34,116 bases of DNA from Gnetum montanum. Lineage: Eukaryota > Streptophyta > Gnetopsida > Gnetales > Gnetaceae. Under the pieces are notes generated by a model. It searched no databases. It saw only the letters and a program-made list of their open reading frames with translations, and had not been told where the DNA came from. The stretch is taken from contig MNCI01029342.1 of the NCBI GenBank assembly GCA_015680685.1, forward strand, positions 50,957-85,072. Direction: 5' to 3'. Of the stretch, positions 20,242 to 30,311 are shown one piece after another (the stretch's first letter is position 1; every line of letters begins with the position of its first letter). The position numbers and the translations under genes were made by a program.

Positions 20242-21076
20242 TGATGAGTCATGAATTGTTGGCTGCGATATCGCACCCATGATATCGCATACGCAATATC
20301 GCAGACTAGACGTGACATCGAATACACAATATCGCGGTCTGTCTCCTCATCTATAAATAAGAGATAGGTGGATTTGGTTAAGGAGAGTTTTAGTATTAAG
20401 GTAGGGACTTTTTGTCAGTTTTTCCTCTCAACCCTTTCTCCTAGTGCATGCTCATAGTGTGATGATTGTAATTGTATGGCATCTTTATTCGAGTGTGACG
20501 TACTTGGACACGCACATGACTGGCAATAAAGATCGAGATTACTTCATCATTGCAACATCCACTTAGCTTAATTATTTAATTATTATTGTTATTTATTTCT
20601 TTCTTAATTAATATCTCTCTGCCCTTATCTCCTAGTAACGTGGAATGAGTACGACTTAATCACGTGCATTTAAGTGTGACTACTTGGTAACCCAGTAGCG
20701 CACCTAGGCCATGCGCTTGGTAATCCCAGTGGTAGTCGTGCACGAGGTCCAAGATGTGTACAAATGATTAAGAAACATATGCTCATCACACTTATGCTAG
20801 TTTAGATTCTCTCTCACCCTCTCTCTCCTAGCTTAGTTGATATTATTTCCCATCATACCTAGGAGTAGCATTAGTGTAGGAACACATCATACACCTCACT
20901 TTAGATTAAACCATATGTGACAAAGTTAATACTAGTCTAGGTGGGAAGACAATGAACTACGATCTACGAGTAACTTTCTAGATACCACAACTAGTCTGTC
21001 TACAGAGTTCAACTAGATCGTGCATGAAACACTCGTATTCGTATGGTTGAGTGTAGGGGTACCTTGCCACTCATCA
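20242..21076 (+). repeat. Complete OTA-type LTR (835 bp)
   Basis: It starts TGATGAGTCATG and ends CCACTCATCA, so the terminal TGATGAGT and ACTCATCA are inverted repeats. It is followed at once by a PBS, which makes it a 5' LTR. It has a palindrome array (20265-20336), a TATAAATA box at 20352-20359, and the U5 end shared by all sister LTRs. Closest in the window is the LTR at 28806. The left flank is CTTGT; a matching right flank was not found. Confidence 0.9.
20265..20336. promoter_or_regulatory. GCGATATCGC palindrome array upstream of TATA
   Basis: A perfect 10 bp palindrome GCGATATCGC lies at 20265-20274, with partial copies GATATCGC at 20281 and AATATCGC at 20295 and 20329. The array sits 15-90 bp upstream of the TATA box. 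Sister LTRs keep it, with CG decaying to TG or CA. It could bind a dimeric transcription factor, but no factor can be named from the sequence. Confidence 0.7.
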
Positions 21077-21098
21077 TTGGTGCCCTTGCCGAGGACGG
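21077..21098 (+). other. OTA-type primer binding site
   Basis: TTGGTGCCCTTGCCGAGG follows the LTR end directly and matches the TTGGCGCCGTTGCCGGGG PBS typical of Ogre/Tat/Athila elements at most positions. Reverse transcription would start here from a tRNA 3' end. Confidence 0.88.
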
Positions 21099-21217
21099 TG
21101 CTAGTTATCTAGATTAGTTATATCATACAAGGTCATTGTATAGGAATTAATGATATATCTTTTAGGAAGAAATAATTACAAAAAGTCACATACAAATTCA
21201 CACACAATTTCACAACC

Positions 21218-23130
21218 ATGCCTCTCCTACAAGACTACGATAACGCCACATCTAATAAGGTAATTCATTGGAGAAAAAATCAATTATATGACAATGAAGA
21301 TTGGAGTACGCAATCTGAGGTGGGGGTTTCTTATAAACATAAATGAAGGTAGCATTGTCCCAATGCATGAAAGCATAACTTACTCAATGACGATGAACCC
21401 CTACTGGTCACTAGAAGCCTAACATAAATACAAGAAGCTATTCGAATCTCTCATAGGCATCGTAAAGAGAGTTGCCTACCCAAGCTCAATTTAAATAGCT
21501 TTTCCAATTTCTCAGGAGGCTATGACTTAGATCTGCAACAACATTTACAAGCCTTCTACAATGCCTATGCATGGAACAACATTGATAANNNNNNNNNNNN
21601 NNNNNNNNNNNNNNNAATGGTAGAACTCTTTAACAAAAGATATCAAACCTATGCAAGAGTGTCAGCCTTGAGGAAACAAATCCAAGAGTGGAAACAAGCA
21701 CAACATGAACCCTTGGACATGGCCTTAGAAAGATATTATGCACTATTAAACAACTGTCCAAGCCATGAGTTCTCTGAGGAAAGGCTAATGTACCATATCA
21801 TTGATGGGCTTCATAATGAAACAAGAGAGACCCTAGGGATGTATGCCCAAGGTCAATTATACAAACTATGAACCCATCAATTCCAAGAACTTATTAAGTG
21901 CATAGCAAAAGAAGAAGGACAAATGGCTAGATGGGAGAATGTTGAAAAACATCAATGGGACCAAAATATCAACTTAACAGACGTCCATAATCATAAAAAG
22001 GAGAAATCAACCCATCTCAAGGAGGAAGAATCATCTTTGCCAGTACAACAATCATTAGATGAAATCAAGGCAAAGATCAATAAGATGCTGGAATGGAAGC
22101 ATAAAAAGTGTGGAAAATATATCAATATTATTGGAGATAGAGTTTTGACAACCTGAGAAGTAGGACAAAATATCATTAGACAATCAGAAATAAGAGATGA
22201 GGAAAATAAGAGCTCAACTGCCAATCATACGTATGAATACAACATTTGCCTGTATGATCATCCCAAGGGCCAATGCCCAATCTTGTTACATTTATATGAG
22301 CATTGGGGAAGCATGTTATACCTAGAGTTTGTACAGAGATACTGTGTTCGATCACAGTGACAACAATCCCAGTTGTGGGGAAGCCATCCCTAAACTAGAG
22401 ACACCCTTCATATCATTCGAATCCAAATAATTATCTAGTCCAACATCTTCTCTCCCCAACTAGGTCAACATACTCTATCTCACCACATTATCATTCTTCT
22501 TAATACTATCAGCCCATGTCCTCAATACAACCACCACCTTGTGTACCTTACACTTCTCCTAAATTTTAATATTCTCATCCTTTTCCTCCTTCTACATTGC
22601 CACCAACTATTCCTGAAGTGTCTAGACCATAGAAACAACCCATGAACATTACTTATGCTACTATTGCCAACAGTAGTGAGAGACCTCCTCAACATCAAAG
22701 GTGTCCCTTCTTTAGACATGACCGTAGAAAGGGACAACACAGTTCCAAGGCCACTACATTCTCCAACTTAGCACAAGTCCAACACTATGGTGTAACCTTC
22801 TCCTCAAACCCAACACCTCGTGTCACCTCATCAGGGCCACCAATTAACACTCCAAAAACCATACGACCTAATGAATATAGCCATGGAGGGTGACATCCCG
22901 ATCCTTACATACCATCTTACAGTCTCAAGTATCATAGTGGGTCAACTCTTTACCAGGGAACCACATCTTATAAATTTTCCCACTATGCTTACTATAATCA
23001 GGTGTGTGAACCCCAATGGGGTAAGTATGACCAAGTTTTGATATTTCCAACATGCAAGGATCCTCATCTTTCATTTATTAATCCTTGTCATGCTCAACCG
23101 TTTAGTTATGGAGAATATTCCCCATCCTAA
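21218..23130 (+). pseudogene. gag: OTA gag-only gene, nearly full length
   Basis: The ATG at 21218, 120 bp after the PBS, starts MPLLQDYDNATSNKV. One frame continues through NFSGGYDLDLQQHLQAFYNA, a sequence gap at 21589-21615, MVELFNKRYQTYARVSALRK, the capsid helices to YHIIDGLHNETRETLGMY, AKEEGQMARWEN, and a knuckle-like motif at 22238-22276 (first Cys now Tyr). The tail is rich in P, S, Q and Y (near 22450-23120) and ends with GEYSPS and TAA at 23128-23130. Stops in the frame include 21869 and 22154, and the tail shifts frame. The gene ends with its own stop and no protease or RT follows, unlike the plus-strand element at 8020, so it belongs to an element without pol. It would supply the particle protein. 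Confidence 0.82.
21589..21615. other. Assembly gap (27 N)
   Basis: Twenty-seven undetermined bases fall inside the gag capsid region. The minus-strand copy has about 101 bases at the equivalent place, encoding KVKLFPWRLI and SWYISLECELI, so the gap is probably too short by some 75 bases. Confidence 0.9.
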
Positions 23131-23617
23131 TAACAAGCAAGATTAATAAATATTCTTCATTTTCTTTAATTTTACAATTTTTTGTTTTTCATTTTTTCAT
23201 TTTTCAATTTCCTGTTTTATCTTTTTGTCTCTTTTTCTTTTTATCTTTTTATAAGTAATCTCATCTACAAATAAAACACTCATGTGTCTCATTGGTTGAG
23301 GTGTGTTCTATGTTATCAAGTCTCAAGTGATCAATTATTTGGACAGTGAGCCCATTACATCCATTCATCCGTTCTACAAATAAGAGGTTCTGTTCGAGAG
23401 TACAGTGATATTCTTAACATTCTTAAAACTTAAAATTAATTTTTTGTTCATTGTACCTAGAATGAAGAAGGATGGACCAAGAGGAAATGATTAGGGTGTG
23501 ACATCAAGGCAACTTGCATATTCTCTTTTGTGACATCTATGAGAGTTATCATGCAACATGGTTGTACTAAGATACTTGTAGATCTAACACAAAATGGGAG
23601 TAAGAGTAATCAAAAGG
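23131..23617 (+). other. T-rich tract and unassigned sequence after gag
   Basis: A strongly T/C-rich tract lies at 23150-23255, next to the gag stop. The remainder has no recognisable domain. In a pol-less element this would be the spacer between gag and the next gene. Direct continuation is at 24452, after the solo LTR. Confidence 0.45.
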
Positions 23618-23622
23618 CACTT

Positions 23623-24446
23623 TGATGAGTAGCGAGGTACCCCTACACTCAACCATATGAATACAAGCATTTCATGCATGATCCGGTCGAACTTCGTAGA
23701 CGAACTAGTTGTGATATCTAGACAGTTAGCCTTAGGTTGCAGTTCACTGTCTTCCCACCTAGACTAGTATTAGCTTTTTCATGTATGGTTTAGTCAAGAG
23801 TGAGGGGTATGATGTGTTCCTATACTATTTCTACCCCCGGGGCTAATGGAAAATGATATTAACTAAGTTAAGAGAGAGAGGGTGAGAGAGAATCTAAGCT
23901 AGCCTAAGTGCGATGAGCATACATTCCTTTAATCATCCGTATACATCCTAAACTTCGTGCACAACTACCACTAGGATTACCAAGTGCATGGCTTAAGTAT
24001 GCTATTGGGTTACCAAGTAGTCACACTTAAATGCTCGTGATTAAGTCGTACTCATTCCGCATTACTAGGAGATAAGGGTGAAGAGAGATTAATTATCTAG
24101 GAAAGAATTTAAACATAATAGTAATTAATTCCTATTTATCTTAGTCCATATGCTATAAGGTTTATTAGAAATTTTATCTTTATTTCCATACACAAATGTG
24201 TGCTCAAGTACAATTTGCTTGAGTAGAGATCCATTCACTTTAAGACTCCTACTGCGAGCACATGGAAATTATTCTAACTCTATAATGGTAAAACTGCTAT
24301 AGTTTGGCTAAGGGTCTAAATCTAGATGCATGAACAAGGGAAAGCCACCTCTTATTTATAGAACTGGTGACAAGTTGCAATATCGCTTACGTGATATTAC
24401 AAGGGCGGACGCGATATTGCGGCTGATGCGATATCGCGACTCATCA
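23623..24446 (-). repeat. Solo LTR with target duplication CACTT
   Basis: The 824 bp begin TGATGAGTAGCG and end CGCGACTCATCA, with CACTT on both sides (23618-23622 and 24447-24451). Neither flank has a PBS or PPT, so it is a solo LTR left by LTR-LTR recombination. On the minus strand it has the GCGATATCGC palindrome at 24428-24437 (next to its start), three decayed copies at 24375-24420, and a TATA box at 24353-24360. It is a sister of the LTR at 20242. Confidence 0.92.
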
Positions 24447-24451
24447 CACTT

Positions 24452-24829
24452 AAAAATCCAATGTTGTTCTAGGGGGTCCCACGAGAAAGACATGCATCCA
24501 TGCTTGAGGGTTGGTAGCTTCTCTAATTCAGCATTCAAAAGAAAAATAAAGAAAGTGCCACAAAGCAAAAATCACTCCTCCCTTGAACAAAATGCCAAGT
24601 GATTGTACGGCTTGTTGTTATGGTACTCTCATAGTCACTCATCATGGTATGAAACAATGTAGTGTCACTGATCAGAGGAATGGACTTGGTCCTAATCTTG
24701 GAATGATACGTTAATGACACATTAATCATGCTTTACACGTAAGATTCATTGTGCCCTTGGTCAGCTACCTCATGTCCCAATCTCTACAATCCCTTCTATA
24801 GTCTGTCTCATCTCGCTGTTCATGTAATT
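24452..24829. other. Unassigned spacer after the solo LTR
   Basis: No domain, array or RNA gene recognised. It is not visibly part of the inverted repeat, whose detectable left arm starts near 24830. Confidence 0.4.
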
Positions 24830-25330
24830 GTAGCTCGTGTCTTGTGTAGCGTAGAATTCTTACCTCATTCTAGTGATACTTACATGTGTGTGTTTTTTGG
24901 AACTAGTGTGGATTACATTTAACCCTTCTAGTGCCTACGGACATTTTAAAGTGTGGTTACACAAGGGAATTATAGGTTGGAACTTGCTTTGGGGAGGACC
25001 CACTTGCATAATTTTTGTAATTTGCACTCATAACACATCTTTTGCACATAATCTATTATCCTCAGCGTATTGTCAACGATATTCTTTTCTTTATTACTAT
25101 TCCTTTGATTCAAATGTTCCTATGAACCATCACATAGCCTTTTTCTCTCCCTTACCATTTGAGGTCCTTATTGATAAATTCCACACCATCATAATTTTCG
25201 TGCCTTCAAAACTAGTTGAATTACCCTGGAACGCTTTAACAACACTCTAGATGTCCTTAGTTTACATAGTTTAATTTTAGAAAAATATTAAAAACTTGGT
25301 ATATTCTATAAAGTGCCTTAACTTCGATAG

Positions 25331-25378
25331 GCCACGATATCGTGTTCATGATATCACGTCCAAAAAATATATATATAT
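25331..25378 (+). promoter_or_regulatory. Internal promoter-like module, left arm
   Basis: ACGATATCGT at 25336 and GATATCACG near 25351 resemble the LTR palindrome array, and a TATATATATAT run follows at 25367-25377. The right arm has the same order with a perfect TATAAATA box. It lies about 480 bp before the long gene. It may be a remnant of an LTR or a second promoter. Confidence 0.45.
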
Positions 25379-25842
25379 GCGACATCATTTGCAACTATTC
25401 ACGTGGGGAAATTTTTTCAAATTTCTCCCTACAACTCGTAATTGCGCGTCCCTTGCTTTCATATCCATAACTCGCTCACTGGTACTTCGATTTTCATTCT
25501 GTTTGAACCTACTTGAACCTGGAGTGTTTGGCTTAGTCGTGGGGAAGGGGCACATGCTGAATAGTGCATAAATTTTTTGAAATTCATCATCACTTAAAGG
25601 AAATTATTAAGGGTAATTAGTTATAAAATTAATGATAAATGCACCAAAAACAATTTCATCTCCTTAGTTATACCAGGAAACCAGATTTGGAAACCACCTA
25701 AGCAAAGAGGATTAAATATTATAATCTTTCAGGGAAATTTTCTCCTAATAATTAATGTCACACAAAGATAAAGCAAATTCATTAGGGCAAGCAGTAAGGT
25801 ATAACCTAACTTTGGCAACAACCTTACTAACGATTGGCCCTG

Positions 25843-25853
25843 TGTGATTGCAG
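25843..25853 (+). promoter_or_regulatory. Splice-acceptor-like site before the long gene
   Basis: TGTGATTGCAG ends one base before the ATG at 25854. The same word precedes the right-arm ATG (minus strand, near 33101-33111) and occurs at 11608-11618. Third genes of OTA elements are known to be made from spliced RNA, so an acceptor here would fit. No donor was identified. Confidence 0.4.
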
Positions 25854-28613
25854 ATGGCCCCAAAACGCAAACAACAGGAAGGTCCTACTCAAGGTGTGAT
25901 CAAGCAACCTAGGAGAGGTGAAGGACAAGTTCCTGCTGAACAACATGTAGAGTAGGAAGAATAATCATTTAGTATCCATCAAGAAGACCCTGCCACTGTA
26001 TAATCAAAGTAGGCAAAAAGAGGAGCTGCTGCATCTGAACAGGGATGACGTCTCACGTTGCCCTAGAATTGTGTTCAAGTCATCCATGAAAGGTCCATAT
26101 TAACTACAGTGATTATGGAATTAAGCTTTGTACCTTTCACAGAATTTTCTCCAAAGGTCATTAGGGATCACCTTAAAGGGTCCCCATTGTGGCCTACCCT
26201 CTTTGAAAGTAGTGCCTGGTACTTAGGTGAAATGTACCAATTTTGGCACAACAAAGAAGAAGGCACCACGGTTAACATTCATGGTGTAACTGTTGATATC
26301 TCTATTCAAGCCATTTTGGAAGTATTAAACCTTCTAAATACAGGGCCAAAGGTTGCTTGGTTGTCTACCTACTCAAACCCTGATGTGTGACGTGTTTGGT
26401 TAGGCAAGGTGTACGACAAGGAAGATAAGACCTATGGGGAGTTGATGACAGAAGAGAAGATTTATTTTAAAATAGGGACTTATCACATCTTCCCCACAAA
26501 AGGTTTGAAAATAATTTTAACATATGCGGCAAAAGGATGTGCAATCTTGATGAGAAAGATTAATGCTAACCTACCTCATCTATATTTTATGGAGATCCTA
26601 AGGCAATTTGAAGAATGGAAGACAGGGAAGTTTGCGTTGCCCTTCCTTTGTCTTATCAAGAAGCTATGTAGCCATGTTGGTATCCGAGGATACACCAATG
26701 ATGTCCTCTAAAAAGTCAAAAATGCTTCATATGCCAAACTGCTAAAGCCACCAGCTACAAGGAAACTCACTGGTAAGATGCTGGTGCTGGAACAAGAAAA
26801 CAAATAGACAGTAGGGTCGACTGCAACTCAACTTGCAGGACCCAACCAACTTCCAAGCACATGACCTAGTCAACAACAAGAAGTAGGGCCTAGCACGGGC
26901 TAGCAGGATCAATCACTACTACAAGATTACAAATCGTTGATGAGCCATCTCAGGGCCATCACTGAGATGGTCAGTTGGGGAAGTCGTGATGACACTAATC
27001 TTTTCCTTGTCATCGACGATGCTATATAGCCTACAGTTTCTATGGATCGCACGTAGGATGAAGTGTCCATTTAGATAGGAGGAGGGGAGAGCGCTTAGTC
27101 ACAATAGATTTCAGGGAACACTGCATCCTTTTAGGTGTATTTGGAAACTAATGAAGGAGCCACGGTGGTGGTCATGTAGCCCCAAGATGTAGCGGGAGCT
27201 GCAAAAGTGGTTGTAGACCACATGTGTTTGTTGTGCCACTAGTAGATCTTACAGGAGCATGGGATGCTCAAACTCTGGCTAGTAGCTTAATGACTCATGC
27301 GGAACATGAGGATGTACTCGACTGATTGCTGCAAACAGGATAAGTAATGACGTCCTTGTTTAACATCCCACAGGATGTTACAACAATACAATCAGACCTC
27401 ATTTTCACCAAGGGGAAGTTGGTTATGATAAAGATGAGGGCTGAGCATGTTGAAGTAGAAGTGAAAAGATTGCAAGAAAGGCTCGTGACCCTACAAGCAA
27501 CGCAGTGGGATCCTTCTCAATTCGTTCCCACAAACCAGCTGGACACTTTCAGAATTGAGAAACTCAATAAATTGTTGATAAAGAATAAAAGGGTGATGGA
27601 AGAAAAAGAGAAGGATGACTAGGATGCCGCTATGTCACAAGCACAAACTTACGTGCATGCCAAGGCACTCAAGGCCTTACAAGAAGAGAATAAACAACTT
27701 GTTGCTAACAACCTTCAGTTGACCTCTGTGGAAAAGCAAAAGAATGTTCTCGAGGAACATTTTCAGCAGTTGTGAGAATAATTAATCGAGGTTAACAAGA
27801 ACATGAACTATTTAGCCAGGGAAAATCGAACCCTCTCAATGGAGGATGTACACGCCATCCATCAGAAGAAAACCATTGAAATAAGTGTGTGGCAGAATGA
27901 GGCTAAATGGCATGAGAAGCCAAAGGAGCATTTTCGAGACCAGGTGGGGATGTATAAAAAAATTATTAAAAAGGAGATCCATATGACCAAGGCCCACATC
28001 AATGCTCTCAGTGCTCAACACACTGACTAGCGAGCCATATTGGATACATATGCATTTTCCTACCAAGTGGAAGTTAAGAGCTAGGACCTGCAGATCCAGG
28101 ACCTTACAGAGTACATGGGGTTGGCAAACCTATGGTATGCCAACCTTGCCATGTTAGCAACAGGGCACCTGAGAACAGAGCTCAAGCAACAAGTAGCCAC
28201 CACCTATGCCAAATATGAAACAAAATTTGCAGAACACAAGAAAACATTGCAAAAATTAAAGGATGCAAATTCTAAACTCGAGGTGGTTAAAGCAAGCTAC
28301 CAGGTGGTTAAACTTGGCTCAATGGCTCATAGATTTTCAAGAATATAGAGACAAAGCCAGAGCTTATGAGGAGGAACGGTGGGTGTTTGTAGCTTGGTAT
28401 GTCAAAGCAAATAAAATATTTCTACAACTGCCATGCCCATGGGAGGTGCCAACTCCATCAAACATTAGAACATTAGCATGGACAGCATAGGATCCCCAAA
28501 CTGAAGAGGAGAAACTCCAGGCCATACTTCAACGCCATCAAATCCCAAGACCTAGAGTGCAAGACAAGGGAAAGGCATCCATGAAGGAGCCACCGCCACC
28601 AGGAACCACATGA
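25854..28613 (+). pseudogene. Long third-gene-like protein, left copy, about 920 codons
   Basis: The ATG at 25854 starts MAPKRKQQEGPTQGV, a basic N-terminus that could be a nuclear signal. At 26109-26711 lies a globular domain (VIRDHLKGSPLWPTLFESS, YLGEMYQFWHN, NIHGVTVDISIQAILEVL, YFKIGTYHIFP, INANLPHLYF, ALPFLCLIKKLC, GIRGYTNDVL) that resembles the putative plant transposon protein domain (Pfam PF20167 type), by pattern only. A low-complexity Q/P linker follows, then a long coiled coil (27347-28490). The end reads KGKASMKEPPPPGTT with TGA at 28611. The domain is in frame 3, the coiled coil in frame 2 and the end in frame 3 again, so at least two frameshifts plus stops break it. It lies just before the PPT, the place of the third gene in OTA elements. 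No membrane segment or catalytic motif is seen. Function unknown. Confidence 0.7.
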
Positions 28614-28794
28614 GTTCCATCCAATTTTGTAGTTATAATATTTTCTTTTGCATTCTTCGTGTTGTGTCTCAATTTTGTTCTAATTCCACACTGCGGCATG
28701 AATCCATTCTAGTCAATCAATAATCCCATACCTATCCACTGTGTAATCAATCGAGCTTGTTCTCACTTTAACTTGAGGACAAGTTTTCATTCAG

Positions 28795-28805
28795 TCATGG
28801 GGGTA
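28795..28805 (+). other. Polypurine tract before the LTR at 28806
   Basis: TCATGGGGGTA directly precedes TGATGAGT. Upstream, TTGAGGACAAGTTTTCATTCAG matches the purine-primed end of many OTA elements. This marks the LTR as a 3' LTR and ties it to the long gene upstream. Confidence 0.78.
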
Positions 28806-29531
28806 TGATGAGTCATGAATTGTTGGCTACAATATCGCACCCATGATATTGCGTATGCATTGAATTGTTGGTTGTGATATCGCACCCATGATATTGCATA
28901 CATGATATTGTGTACGAAATATCGCAGCCTAGATGTGATATTGGATACACGATATCACAGTCTTTCTCCTCATCTATAAATAAGAGGTAAGCATATTTGC
29001 TTAAGGAGAGTTTTAGTATTAAGGTCGAGACCTTTTGTCAGTTTTTCCTCTCAACCCTTTCTCCCAGTGCATGCCCACAGTGTGATGATTGTAATTGTAC
29101 GACATCCTTATTTGAGTGTGACGTACTTGGACATGCACATGAGTAGCAATAAAGATTGAGATTACTTTATCATTGCAGCATCCACTTAGCTTAATTATTT
29201 AATTGTTATTGTTATTTATTAATTTCTTAGTTAATATCTCTTTGTCCTTATCTCCTAGTAACGTGAAATGAGTACGACTTGGTAACCTAGTAGCGTACCT
29301 AGGCCATGCGCTTGGTAATCCCAGTGGTAGTCCTTCACGAGGTCCAAGATGTGTACGGATGATTAAGGAATGGATGCTCATCGCACTTAGGCTAGTTTAG
29401 ATTCTCTCTCATCCTCTCTCTCCTAGCTTAGTTGATATTATTTCCCATCATACCTAGGAGTAACATTAGTGTAGGAACACATCATACACCTCACTCTAGA
29501 CTAAATCATACATGACAAAGCTAATACTAGT
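28806..29531 (+). repeat. 3' LTR of the left arm, truncated at its end
   Basis: It follows the PPT and matches the LTR at 20242 closely (TATAAATA at 28975-28982). A 45 bp tandem duplication of the palindrome array lies at 28816-28905. About 27 bases are missing near 29280 between two ACTT words compared with 20242. It stops at ACTAGT (29526-29531), lacking the last 140 bp, and passes straight into the opposite-strand LTR. Confidence 0.88.
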
Positions 29532-30146
29532 TTATGAGTGGTGAGGTACCCCTACACTCAACCATACAAATACGAGCGTTACACACATGATTCAGTCGAA
29601 CTCCACAGATAGACTAGTTGTGGCATTTAGACAGTTAGCCTTAGGTCGTAGTTCGTTGTCTTCCCACCTGGACTAGTATTAGCTTTGTCACGTATGATTT
29701 AGTCCAGAGTGAGGTGTATGATATGTTTCTAACCTAATGCTACTCCTAAAGATAATGGAAGATAATATTAACTAAGCTAAGGGAGAAAGGGTGAGAAGGA
29801 ACCTAGCTAGCCTAAGTGCGATGAGCATCCATTCCTTGATCATCNTAATTAAGCTATGTAAATGCTACAATGATGAAGTAATCTCGATCTTTATTGTCAG
29901 TCATGTACGTGTCCAAGTATGTCACACTTGAATAAAGGATGTCGTACAATTACAATCACCACACTGTGGGAATACAATGAGAGGCAAAGGATTGAGAGAA
30001 AGAAATTAAAACACTTAAACTAAAACTAAATTATTGACTAATTATCTCCTAACTCATCTGTCCACCTCTTATTTATAGATGAGGAAATAGGCTACAATAT
30101 CACAGTTGGGCTGCGATATCGTGGTCGCCCAAATGACGACTCATCA
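29532..30146 (-). repeat. 3' LTR of the right arm, internally deleted
   Basis: On the minus strand it starts TGATGAGTCGTC at 30146, has a TATA box at 30070-30077 and the palindrome GCGATATCG near 30113, and ends CCACTCATAA at 29532 (last G to T change). About 160 bp present in the LTR at 28806 (29196-29358) are absent at a single N (29845). Its right flank (minus strand CATTCAGTTGTGGTGGTG) is a decayed PPT. Confidence 0.85.
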
Positions 30147-30311
30147 CACCACCACAACTGAATGAAAACTCATCCTCGAGTTACAGTGATTACACAGTGG
30201 ATAGGTATGGGATTATTGGATGGTGAAAATGAGGTTATGCTACAGTGTGAAATGAAAACAAAACAAAGACACAACACAAAGAATGTGCTACAATTACAAA
30301 ATTTATGGAAC

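Larger units (their letters stand above)
24830..29531 (+). repeat. Left arm of a large inverted repeat
   Basis: The stretch matches the reverse complement of 29672-34116 along its whole length: leader (ATTCTTACCTCATTC near 24855), promoter-like module, long gene, PPT and LTR. By eye, differences are roughly one base in six in some coding segments, with many indels, so the arms are old. The right arm runs off the window end. Confidence 0.85.

Noticed and set aside
23150-23255. T-rich tract as a LINE or SINE tail
   Set aside because: No LINE or SINE body or target duplication beside it; it directly follows the gag stop.
24873-25571. Plus-strand open frames of 125 and 91 codons
   Set aside because: They lie in the arm leader and promoter-like module, and the right arm does not keep these frames.
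25854-28613. Long gene read as a host gene
   Set aside because: It is flanked by a PPT and LTR and is present twice with element sequence on both sides, so it belongs to a transposable element.
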